A stretch of 64,000 bases of DNA, taken from Geobacter sp. (GTDB lineage Bacteria > Desulfobacterota > Desulfuromonadia > Geobacterales > Geobacteraceae). The position numbers were made by a program, and so were the translations under genes. The stretch is taken from positions 62,001-126,000 of the forward strand of contig PJFC01000004.1 of the NCBI GenBank assembly GCA_003574885.1, in the 5' to 3' direction. Below, one piece after another: positions 29,872-37,241 of the stretch; the first letter of the stretch is position 1, and every line of letters starts with the position of its first letter. The notes beneath the pieces are model-generated. The model saw only the letters and a list, made by a program, of their open reading frames with translations, was not told where the DNA came from and did no database searches.

Positions 29872-30659
29872 ACGGTGAAAAGATCGATATGTCGGAAAGT
29901 ATGCGGAAGGGGATCTACATCCTTCCCAACCTCTTTACCACCGGTAGCCTTTTTGCAGGCTTTTACAGCATGGTTTCGACCACCAATGGCGATTTCCGCA
30001 CCGCCGCCATCTGGATCCTCGTATCGTCCATCTTTGACGGGCTGGATGGAAAGGTCGCGCGTCTCACCGGCACTGCCAGCAAGTTCGGCGTGGAGTACGA
30101 TTCCCTTGCCGATCTGGTCGCCTTTGGGGTGACCCCCGGTCTTCTCATGTACAGCTGGGCGCTCAAGCCCTTTGGCCGGCTCGGCTGGCTTGCGGCGTTC
30201 CTCTTCGTCGCCTGTGCAGCGCTCCGCCTGGCCCGCTTTAATGTCCAGGTGTCCACCGTGGAGAGCAAGCGCTTCGTCGGCCTCCCTACGCCGGCTGCTG
30301 CCAGCATGGTCTCTTCCACCGTGCTCCTCTTTTACCACTTCGGCTGGCCAAGCTCGTTCAAAAAACTCGCCATCCTCATTCTCATTTACTTCGTCGCGTT
30401 TCTCATGGTTTCCAATTTCCGCTATTACTCCTTCAAGGACCCGGAACTCATCAAGCGCCAGCCCTTTGTATTTCTGGTCCTGGCGGTCCTGCTCCTTACC
30501 ATCATTGCGGCTCAGCCGGTGATCATGCTCTTCGTCGTTATCCTCAGTTATGTCCTCTCCGGACCGGTTGCCTATGTGATGACCTGGCCCCGCCGGCGAC
30601 GGCTTGAGAAAGCGGTGCACAAGAGACATGAGGCGGACAACCCCGGGGGAAACAACTGA
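29868..30659 (+). CDS. pssA: CDP-diacylglycerol--serine O-phosphatidyltransferase
   Basis: The 263-residue membrane enzyme makes phosphatidylserine from CDP-DAG (from CdsA) and serine, the substrate of Psd. The CDP-alcohol phosphatidyltransferase signature DGLDGKVARLTGTASKFG plus VEYDSLAD is perfect. About seven membrane segments. GTG 29868 overlaps the psd stop; an internal ATG at 29889 is an alternative start. Confidence 0.93.
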   Translation: MNGEKIDMSESMRKGIYILPNLFTTGSLFAGFYSMVSTTNGDFRTAAIWILVSSIFDGLDGKVARLTGTASKFGVEYDSLADLVAFGVTPGLLMYSWALKPFGRLGWLAAFLFVACAALRLARFNVQVSTVESKRFVGLPTPAAASMVSSTVLLFYHFGWPSSFKKLAILILIYFVAFLMVSNFRYYSFKDPELIKRQPFVFLVLAVLLLTIIAAQPVIMLFVVILSYVLSGPVAYVMTWPRRRRLEKAVHKRHEADNPGGNN

Positions 30660-30741
30660 TCAGGTAGTGGTCCCGGCAGGTCATAAAGTTACCGTTTCGG
30701 CAAACTTTGTTTGAAATCACTGAAATAATTAATATAACAAA

Positions 30742-30773
30742 GAAAATCCCTTGACAGTCATCAAGGGATTTTC
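30742..30773. terminator. Hairpin after pssA, bidirectional terminator
   Basis: GAAAATCCCTTGA (30742-30754) pairs perfectly with TCAAGGGATTTTC (30761-30773), with U-rich flanks. The loop and the end of the 5' arm contain TTGACA, the -35 box of the leuA promoter, so the terminator and promoter overlap. Confidence 0.65.
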
Positions 30774-30780
30774 TTATTAT
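30751..30780 (+). promoter_or_regulatory. Promoter for the leuA T-box leader
   Basis: TTGACA (30751-30756), 18-bp spacer, TATTAT (30775-30780). The predicted start near 30787 matches the beginning of the T-box fold. Confidence 0.6.
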
Positions 30781-30786
30781 CAGGCA

Positions 30787-31085
30787 AAGTTGAAAGGCAG
30801 TGAAGAGGAGTAGTAACCGCAAATTCCCTTTGACAGCAGTTACATGGCTGTCGCCAGAGAGCTGGTGGGTGGTGCGAACCAGCAAGTGGAAACGGTGAAC
30901 TCGCCTCGGAGCCGCTTCGGTGAACCGGAGTTTTAAGCTGTCTAGCCGAAGCCGTCTTCCCCACGTAACGGGTAAAAGAAGGTTCCCGATCGGGCGTCAA
31001 GTTTTACGGCGAAAGGGAACGAATGAGGGTGGTACCGCGGAGCTTTATCGAGCCTTCGCCCCTTATATGAGGGCGGGGGCTTTTT
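30787..31085 (+). ncRNA. T-box leader RNA, leucine-specific (CUC specifier), controlling leuA
   Basis: The stem I distal part AGAGAGCTGGTGGGTGGTGC and AACCAGC is typical. The specifier region GTGAACTCGCC places codon CTC (Leu) at 30900-30902. The T-box bulge motif GAGGGTGGTACCGCGG is at 31024-31039. A terminator (GCCTTCGCCC paired with GGGCGGGGGC, then six T; 31051-31085) follows. Uncharged leucyl-tRNA should pair with the specifier and T-box and prevent termination, so leuA is expressed when leucine is short. T-box control of leuA in Geobacter relatives is established knowledge. Confidence 0.93.
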
Positions 31086-31225
31086 TGGTTTTCGGAGAAA
31101 GTCCGTTTATTACGGCATACGGTAGTGTTTCAGGAAATATGTGGAATACTTGGCGTGTACCGGCGATGGAATAACAGAAACACAAGACGCATACTTTTGC
31201 AGATCACCAAAGGAGGTTTCAGGAC

Positions 31226-32782
31226 ATGGCCAAACAGCAAAAATCCGAACTCAAGACCATCAAGATTTTCGACACTACCTTGCGGGACGGGGAACAATCC
31301 CCCGGCGCCAGCATGAACATCGAGGAGAAGCTCAGGTTAGCCAAGCAGCTGCAGAAACTTAATGTTGATGTGATCGAGGCGGGCTTTCCCATCGCGTCGG
31401 AGGGGGATTTCGAGGCGGTGAAGAAGATTGCCCAGACCATCAAGGGGCCGGAGATTGCCGGGCTCTGCCGGTCCGGATTCAAGGATATCGACCGGGGCTG
31501 GGAGGCGCTCCAGTACGCGGGGGAGAAAGGAAGGATCCATAGCTTCATCGCCACGTCCGATATTCACATGAAATACAAGCTGAAGATGACTCCGTCCCAG
31601 GTGCTCGACTCGGCGGTCAAGGCGGTGAAGCGTGCCAAGTCCTATACCCCCAACGTGGAGTTCTCCTGCGAGGATGCGGTGCGGACCGACCTGAAGTTCC
31701 TTGCCGAGGTGGTAGGGGCGGTCATCGATGCCGGGGCGACCACGGTCAATATCCCCGATACGGTTGGCTATACGATCCCCTTCGAGTACTTCAATATCAT
31801 CACGTACCTGAAGGAGAACGTGGCCAATGTCGATAACGCGGTGATTTCGGTGCACTGCCACAATGATCTGGGCTTATCGGTGGCGAACTCCATCGCTGCG
31901 ATACAGGCGGGTGCCGGACAGGTCGAGTGCACCATCAACGGTATCGGTGAACGGGCGGGAAACTGCTCCCTTGAAGAGTTCATCATGACCCTCAAGACCA
32001 GAAGCGATATCCTCCCCTTCAGGACCAACGTGGTGACGGAACAGCTGACCCCCGCGAGCCGTCTCCTCACGACAGTGACCGGTATCGTGGTGCAGCCCAA
32101 CAAGGCGATTGTCGGTGCCAATGCTTTCGCCCACGAAGCGGGGATTCATCAGCACGGCGTAATGATGGAAAAGTCCACCTATGAGATTATGACTCCCGAA
32201 TCGGTGGGGCTGAAGACCAATGTGCTGGTGCTCGGCAAGCACTCGGGACGGCATGCCTTCAAACAACGCCTGGAGGAGTTGGGGTATGAGCTGAATGACG
32301 AGCTGCTCAACAAGGCCTTCGATCGCTTCAAGGCCCTGGCTGACCTGAAGAAGGAGGTATACGACGAAGACCTGGACGCCATCGTGACCGATGAGGAGTT
32401 GATGAATGTCGAGGAAAAGTACAAGCTCTCCCACATTACCGTTACCTGCGGCTCCTTCGCCGTCGCAACTGCCACGGTGCAGATGGAGATCGGCGGTGTC
32501 CCGTGCAGGACTGCTGAGTTGGGGGATGGGCCCGTGGATGCGACGCTCAAGGCGATTAAAAAGCTGACCAAGACCAAGGCAAAACTGACCCAGTACAACG
32601 TCGGCGCCCTCACCGGCGGTACCGATGCGCAGGGCGAGGTCACAGTGCGGCTGTCGGATGGCGAGAAATCGGTTATCGGTCGTGGTTCATCCACCGACAT
32701 CATCGAGGCGTCGGCCAAGGCATACATCCACGGACTGAACCGGCTTGTGCTCAAGAAGGAGCGGATCAAAGACAGCATATGA
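31226..32782 (+). CDS. leuA: 2-isopropylmalate synthase
   Basis: The 518-residue first enzyme of leucine synthesis condenses acetyl-CoA with 2-ketoisovalerate. The HMGL-like catalytic barrel starts IFDTTLRDGEQSPGASM, with metal site HCHNDLGLSVAN and the GIGERAGNCSLEE motif. The C-terminal LeuA dimer/leucine feedback domain (QYNVGALTGGTDAQG, near 455-518) is complete. ATG 31226 has AAAGGAGG nine bases upstream. Controlled by the T-box leader. Confidence 0.95.
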   Translation: MAKQQKSELKTIKIFDTTLRDGEQSPGASMNIEEKLRLAKQLQKLNVDVIEAGFPIASEGDFEAVKKIAQTIKGPEIAGLCRSGFKDIDRGWEALQYAGEKGRIHSFIATSDIHMKYKLKMTPSQVLDSAVKAVKRAKSYTPNVEFSCEDAVRTDLKFLAEVVGAVIDAGATTVNIPDTVGYTIPFEYFNIITYLKENVANVDNAVISVHCHNDLGLSVANSIAAIQAGAGQVECTINGIGERAGNCSLEEFIMTLKTRSDILPFRTNVVTEQLTPASRLLTTVTGIVVQPNKAIVGANAFAHEAGIHQHGVMMEKSTYEIMTPESVGLKTNVLVLGKHSGRHAFKQRLEELGYELNDELLNKAFDRFKALADLKKEVYDEDLDAIVTDEELMNVEEKYKLSHITVTCGSFAVATATVQMEIGGVPCRTAELGDGPVDATLKAIKKLTKTKAKLTQYNVGALTGGTDAQGEVTVRLSDGEKSVIGRGSSTDIIEASAKAYIHGLNRLVLKKERIKDSI

Positions 32783-32800
32783 TTGATTAAGTGAAGGAGG

Positions 32801-32830
32801 CAGGGGGGTGGAATTGCCCCCCTGTTTTTT
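32801..32830 (+). terminator. Intrinsic terminator after leuA
   Basis: CAGGGGGG (32801-32808) pairs with CCCCCCTG (32817-32824), followed by a T run. Confidence 0.85.
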
Positions 32831-32947
32831 TAACCTTCAGGCCGGATGTCGAGACGTATTGTTCATCACGACTGTATCGGGCTGGATTTGCAGGATATAA
32901 ACTGGTATGCTTGGGCAATTCAGTGTCATGATAAGGAGTTACCCTTT

Positions 32948-33442
32948 ATGTTGAAGCGTATGCCGCTTCTGTTGATTATCCTGACCATGCTTGTCCCCTG
33001 TTCCTGGGGTGAGGATGGAGGTTCTCCGGTGTGGCGGCGGTTCGCTTTCAACGGCAGGGATTTCCAGGAGACCTCCTCACCGAAGAAACTCTCCATCCAT
33101 TTGAAAAACGGGTATCTTCCCGACATCGTCCCCGCAGGGAAATTTCCCCGTGAGGATACACTGCCGGAAGGGACCGGTGGGGTAGCCGGTATCTGCTACA
33201 TAGAGACCGTTGGAGGAAAGAATAAGCGGGGAGACTATACCCCCTTGTCGGGAGCCGTCATCGAGTTGTCCAAGGGGGACTGGCGAATGGCTGCACGGGC
33301 AGATGCACAAGGATACTTTGTCCTGGCTCTGCCACCCGGGGAGTACGAATTAAAGCTGTTCGGTTTCAGCGGCAGGTTTCGGGTCGAAAGAGGGAAAAAT
33401 GCGCTTGTTGCAGTGAGGGGCGGGAAGCGCGCAGCAGAGTAG
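32948..33442 (+). CDS. Small exported protein with a carboxypeptidase-regulatory-like beta fold
   Basis: The 164-residue protein has a signal peptide (MLKRMPLLLIILTMLVPCSWG). Its C-terminal half (LSGAVIELSKGDW...RADAQGYFVLALPPGEYELKL) looks like a CarboxypepD_reg/CnaB-type beta-sandwich, a domain often found in periplasmic or surface proteins. ATG 32948 has AAGGAG at 9 bp. It is alone between leuA and the convergent cold-shock gene. No function can be named. Confidence 0.7.
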   Translation: MLKRMPLLLIILTMLVPCSWGEDGGSPVWRRFAFNGRDFQETSSPKKLSIHLKNGYLPDIVPAGKFPREDTLPEGTGGVAGICYIETVGGKNKRGDYTPLSGAVIELSKGDWRMAARADAQGYFVLALPPGEYELKLFGFSGRFRVERGKNALVAVRGGKRAAE

Positions 33443-33505
33443 GTGTGCTGTCTCATGGTGATGATGCCCTGCTGGAAAGCTGAGCATCTGAATCCGGGCG
33501 TAACG

Positions 33506-33540
33506 AAAAAAGCCCTGCCAGGGTTACCCGGCAGGGCTTT
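33506..33540 (-). terminator. Intrinsic terminator for the cold-shock gene
   Basis: AAAGCCCTGCC (33509-33519) pairs with GGCAGGGCTTT (33530-33540). Read on the minus strand the hairpin is followed by six T. It may also serve the plus-strand gene at 32948. Confidence 0.8.
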
Positions 33541-33563
33541 AGTTTGTCACAGCCTGATAGCTG

Positions 33564-33764
33564 CTACAGTTTTCTGACGTTTGCGGCCTGCAGACCCTTG
33601 GGGCCGTTGACCACATCAAAGGTTACGGCTTCGCCTTCGGCGAGGGACTTGAAGCCATCGGACTGGATGGCGGAGAAATGCACGAAAACGTCCTCGCCAT
33701 TCTCCTGCTCGATGAAGCCAAACCCTTTTGCGTCGTTAAACCATTTTACTTTACCCTGAGCCAT
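33564..33764 (-). CDS. Cold-shock protein, CspA family
   Basis: The 66-residue single OB-fold RNA chaperone has RNP1 KGFGFI and RNP2 VFVHF. ATG 33764 has AAAGGAGG upstream. The long untranslated leader (about 140 nt from the predicted promoter) is a hallmark of thermoregulated csp genes. Several paralogues usually exist, so no letter is assigned. Confidence 0.95.
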   Translation of the reverse strand: MAQGKVKWFNDAKGFGFIEQENGEDVFVHFSAIQSDGFKSLAEGEAVTFDVVNGPKGLQAANVRKL

Positions 33765-33911
33765 CTTTCCTACCTCCTTTGTGCGCCTCCGGAACATATG
33801 CCGGAACTCGTTGGTGCAGTTTCCGGAGTCTTGAGGCAGGAAATGGCTAAATTCTGTAGAAATTTACCGTTCCCAGGTTCTACAAAAACTTCCGAAACTT
33901 GCTACTGTGGC

Positions 33912-33940
33912 ACATTAACAAGGTCATCGGGGCATGTCAA
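33912..33940 (-). promoter_or_regulatory. Promoter for the cold-shock gene
   Basis: Minus-strand TTGACA (33940-33935), 17-bp spacer, TAATGT (33917-33912). The resulting leader contains an inverted repeat TGTAGAA...TTCTACA at 33855-33884. Confidence 0.6.
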
Positions 33941-34003
33941 GGGGAAATTGAGCACCGGATAAATTTTTTTTCACGTGGGATATTTCCGGATTTTCAACGC
34001 CCA

Positions 34004-35032
34004 TCAGAACATGTTGATTCTGCCGATGAATGCCATAAGCAATCCGTAATGCTGGTGTTCAAAATGGAGAGAAAGACGCGGCAACTTCAGCAGGTCGGGT
34101 TCGTCCGCTTCCTCCGGCAAAGGGATGGTGCGGGTTATCCTGGTGCCGGGGACCAGAATTTCAGGGAATTCGCTTTGCAATTCCTCAATATTGTTCTGGG
34201 AAAGTTCTTTGGTGAGTCTGATGATGAGTTTGCCGTCTACGAAGCGGATGGAGTGGTAGTTCCGGTAGAAACCGTCGATAACAGCAATTGCCTCTTCCGT
34301 GCTGCGGGTGATGGTAAATATCGAGAAGTCCTCGGCTGAGATAAGTCCCTTGCCAAGCATCCCTGCCTTGATGAATTGGAACCACAGGTCCCAATAGCCA
34401 CTTTCGTCATCGATCAGAACAAGCGGTTTGGGGGATGTCTTGCCTGTCTGTACAAGGGTGAACACTTCCATCGCTTCGTCAAGGGTACCGAATCCGCCGG
34501 GGAATACGGCTATGGCGTCGGATTCCTTGACAAAGGCGACCTTCCGGTTGAAGAAGTATTTGTACGTGATGAGTCGCCGGTTTTTTAGCATGACAGGGTT
34601 GGGGGACTGCTCGAAGGGAAGTCGAATGTTGACGGCAAAGGAGTTTTCGCTTCCCGCTCCTTCGTTGCCGGCTTGCATGATCCCGGGGCCGCCGCCGGTG
34701 ATGATCATGTAGCCGTGCTCGGCCAGTTGACGGCTGAACCCGACGCACTTCCGGTAAATGGGTTCGTGGGATTCGGTCCGGGCCGAACCGAAGATGGTCA
34801 CTTTCTTTTTCTGCCGGTAGGGTGCGAAGACCTTGCTGGTGTAACGCATTTCCTTCATGGTGTTGTTGAGCATCTTCAGGTCGGCGGGGTAATCGGTCTC
34901 CTGGCCTGACTTGAGGGCTGAAATTATCATCTCCCGCACCAGATCGGCGTGGTGAATCCCCTCCGCCTTCTGAATGAGGTCGTCAATAATTTCATCGATC
35001 CTGCCGTTGGTCCTTTTAAAGCTTAATTCCAT
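34004..35032 (-). CDS. LOG-family (lysine decarboxylase-like) protein, extended form
   Basis: The 342-residue protein has a LOG Rossmann core with GGGPGIMQAGNEGA and PGGFGTLDEAME (the PGGxGTxxE nucleotide-phosphate site). LOG enzymes cleave cytokinin-type nucleotide monophosphates or relatives such as AMP. The core is flanked by an N-terminal helical region (about 75 residues) and a C-terminal extension (about 70), making it much longer than the 190-residue plant-like forms. The ATG at 35032 fits. It is divergent from leuC. Substrate unknown. Confidence 0.82.
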   Translation of the reverse strand: MELSFKRTNGRIDEIIDDLIQKAEGIHHADLVREMIISALKSGQETDYPADLKMLNNTMKEMRYTSKVFAPYRQKKKVTIFGSARTESHEPIYRKCVGFSRQLAEHGYMIITGGGPGIMQAGNEGAGSENSFAVNIRLPFEQSPNPVMLKNRRLITYKYFFNRKVAFVKESDAIAVFPGGFGTLDEAMEVFTLVQTGKTSPKPLVLIDDESGYWDLWFQFIKAGMLGKGLISAEDFSIFTITRSTEEAIAVIDGFYRNYHSIRFVDGKLIIRLTKELSQNNIEELQSEFPEILVPGTRITRTIPLPEEADEPDLLKLPRLSLHFEHQHYGLLMAFIGRINMF

Positions 35033-35123
35033 AGGGCGAGCCTCTTTCCGTGGCAGATTCGCGCGATTATAGCATCGGGCGGGCGGAGAGGCAAATGTTA
35101 AGCGGAATCGAACAAATATTAAA

Positions 35124-35152
35124 TTGATTTATCCCCCCGATTTGTTTACATT
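35124..35152 (+). promoter_or_regulatory. Candidate promoter for leuCD
   Basis: TTGATT (35124-35129), 17-bp spacer, TACATT (35147-35152), about 45 bp before leuC. No T-box is seen here, unlike leuA. Confidence 0.4.
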
Positions 35153-35195
35153 ACGGCGGTAAATAACCATTTTACGGGTGAAAGGAACGAGTTGA

Positions 35196-36479
35196 ATGGG
35201 CAAGACGATTGCAGAAAAGATATTTGCCAGCCACCTGGTAGACGAGCCCTTTGCCGGGACCCATGTGCTGAAGCTGGATGCGGTTTTGTGCCACGAGATC
35301 ACCACCCCCATTGCCATTGCGGATCTGATGGCGAGAGGGAAGGACCGGGTGTTCGACACGACCAGGATCAAGGCGGTCATCGATCATGTTACCCCGAGCA
35401 AGGATACGAAGACCGCCACCCAGGCCAAGATCCTCCGGGACTGGGCCAGACGCCACGCTATCAAGGACTTTTTCGACGTGGGGCACAACGGGGTCTGCCA
35501 CGCCCTCTTTCCCGAGAAGGGGTTCATTCGTCCGGGCTACACAGTGATTATGGGCGATTCCCACACCTGCACCCATGGGGCTTTCGGCGCCTTTGCCGCC
35601 GGTGTCGGGACAACCGACCTGGAGGTTGGCATCCTCAAGGGGGTCTGCGCCTTTCGGGAGCCGAAGACAATCCGCTTCAACCTGCACGGCACCCTCCCCA
35701 AGGGGGTGTACGCCAAGGACGTCATCCTGTTCCTCATCGGCCAGATCGGCGTGAACGGGGCCACCGACCGGGTTATGGAGTTCCGCGGGCCGGTAGTCGA
35801 GGCCATGACCATGGAGTCCCGCATGACACTTTGCAACATGGCGATCGAGGCGGGGGGGACCTCCGGTATCTGCATGCCCGACCAGGTGACTGTCGACTAC
35901 CTCTGGCCGTTCATACAGAACGATTATCCCTCGAAGGACGCCGCCCTTGCCGAATTCAGGAAATGGTGGTCCGATGACGACGCAGTCTATGACAAGGTGC
36001 TTGATTTCGACCTGTCAACGCTGGAACCGATCGTTACCCACGGCTACAAACCGGACCAGGTAAAAACCATCACCGAGATGGCCGGTACCCCGGTGGACCA
36101 GGTCTACCTCGGTTCCTGCACCAACGGTCGCCTGGAAGATCTCCGCATAGCAGCCGGGATACTGAAGGGGAGAACAGTTGCCCCGACGGTGCGTGCCATT
36201 CTCTCTCCTGCGACGCCCAAGATCTACCAGGAGGCCCTCCATGAGGGGCTCATCGAAATTTTTATGGATGCCGGCTTCTGCGTCACCAACCCGACTTGTG
36301 GCGCTTGTCTCGGCATGTCCAACGGCGTGCTGGCGGAAGGCGAGGTCTGTGCTTCCACTACCAACCGGAACTTCATGGGGAGGATGGGGAAAGGTGGTAT
36401 GGTCCACCTCATGTCGCCGGCCACCAGCGCTGCCACGGCCATAGAGGGGAAGATGGCCGATCCCCGGAAGTATCTTTAA
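35196..36479 (+). CDS. leuC: 3-isopropylmalate dehydratase large subunit
   Basis: The 427-residue aconitase-family subunit isomerises 2- to 3-isopropylmalate. The [4Fe-4S] cysteines are in LGSCTNGRLED and NPTCGACLGMSNG, with MGDSHTCTHGAFGAFAAGVGTTD upstream. The length is that of the shorter LeuC/HacA type. ATG 35196 has AAGGAA upstream. Works with LeuD, 73 bp downstream. Confidence 0.95.
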   Translation: MGKTIAEKIFASHLVDEPFAGTHVLKLDAVLCHEITTPIAIADLMARGKDRVFDTTRIKAVIDHVTPSKDTKTATQAKILRDWARRHAIKDFFDVGHNGVCHALFPEKGFIRPGYTVIMGDSHTCTHGAFGAFAAGVGTTDLEVGILKGVCAFREPKTIRFNLHGTLPKGVYAKDVILFLIGQIGVNGATDRVMEFRGPVVEAMTMESRMTLCNMAIEAGGTSGICMPDQVTVDYLWPFIQNDYPSKDAALAEFRKWWSDDDAVYDKVLDFDLSTLEPIVTHGYKPDQVKTITEMAGTPVDQVYLGSCTNGRLEDLRIAAGILKGRTVAPTVRAILSPATPKIYQEALHEGLIEIFMDAGFCVTNPTCGACLGMSNGVLAEGEVCASTTNRNFMGRMGKGGMVHLMSPATSAATAIEGKMADPRKYL

Positions 36480-36490
36480 CTCATTTTTAT

Positions 36491-36520
36491 GCAGGGGCTG
36501 CCCTTTGTGGCCGCCCTGTG
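36491..36520. repeat. Inverted-repeat element family B, half copy
   Basis: GCAGGGGCTGCCCTTTGTGG and the following CGCCC match the left half of the family B elements at 25521 and 27322. The right half with CCCCTAC is missing. It lies between leuC and leuD. Confidence 0.5.
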
Positions 36521-36552
36521 CCAGGTAACATTCACTCAAGGAGACAGGATAT

Positions 36553-37080
36553 ATGAAAACATTCGGCGGCTCCGTGCTGTTTCTTGACCGCTCGGACATC
36601 AATACCGACGAGATCATCCCGGCCAAGTATCTGACCGAGATAACCAAGGAAGACCTTAAACCCTACATTCTGGAAGACCTGAAGTTGCCCGGTTTCGACC
36701 CGAAGGGGGCGAAGACGCGGGAAGCCCGGGTTATCGTCTCCCGTGCCAACTTCGGTTGCGGATCTTCCCGGGAGCATGCGCCGTGGGTATTCGAGGTGAA
36801 CGACATAACCGCGGTGGTAGCCGAATCCTTTGCCCGCATCTTCAGGCAGAACATGTTCAACTGCGGTATGGCTGCTATCGAACTCCCGAAGGAGAAGATC
36901 GACCGGTTGTTCGCCTATGCCGGCCATCCCGATAGCACGATGGCGGTGGATGTGGCTGGACAGACCTTGACCGTCAGGGGGGGAGGGAAGGAGGAAACCT
37001 TCTCCTTCGAGGTCTCCCCCTTCGATAAGGCTCTGGTCCTGGCTGGCGGCTGGGTGGATTACGCTGACAAGAAGTACTAG
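36553..37080 (+). CDS. leuD: 3-isopropylmalate dehydratase small subunit
   Basis: The 175-residue swivel-domain partner of LeuC has the substrate-recognition motif NFGCGSSREHAPW. It starts MKTFGGSVLFLDRSDINTDEIIPAKYL, typical of the type. AAGGAGA precedes ATG 36553. A terminator follows, so leuB is not part of this operon and is not in the window. Confidence 0.95.
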   Translation: MKTFGGSVLFLDRSDINTDEIIPAKYLTEITKEDLKPYILEDLKLPGFDPKGAKTREARVIVSRANFGCGSSREHAPWVFEVNDITAVVAESFARIFRQNMFNCGMAAIELPKEKIDRLFAYAGHPDSTMAVDVAGQTLTVRGGGKEETFSFEVSPFDKALVLAGGWVDYADKKY

Positions 37081-37114
37081 CAGAACGGGAGACCCTGGTA
37101 CAATATTGGTATGC

Positions 37115-37148
37115 AACGGCCCGCTACTCAACGCGGGCCGTTCTTTTT
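37115..37148 (+). terminator. Intrinsic terminator after leuD
   Basis: AACGGCCCGC (37115-37124) pairs with GCGGGCCGTT (37133-37142), followed by CTTTTT. Confidence 0.85.
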
Positions 37149-37181
37149 GCGGGTATCATGGGCAGGAACCGCTGTTTTTAG

Positions 37182-37210
37182 TTGACGAGGCGAAGTGCGG
37201 GAGATAGTAT
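37182..37210 (+). promoter_or_regulatory. Promoter for the Mla-type operon
   Basis: TTGACG (37182-37187), 17-bp spacer, TAGTAT (37205-37210), about 25 bp before the predicted start of the first gene's leader. Confidence 0.5.
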
Positions 37211-37241
37211 TCAATGCTTGTATATTAATGAGTAAGGACCT

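Larger units (their letters stand above)
30660..31225 (+). other. Non-coding region between pssA and leuA: terminator, promoter and T-box leader
   Basis: No gene is seen. The first part holds a hairpin at 30742-30773 with a -35/-10 pair overlapping it. The rest is a T-box leader (30787-31085) followed by 125 bp up to the leuA ribosome-binding site in which nothing further is recognised. Confidence 0.8.
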
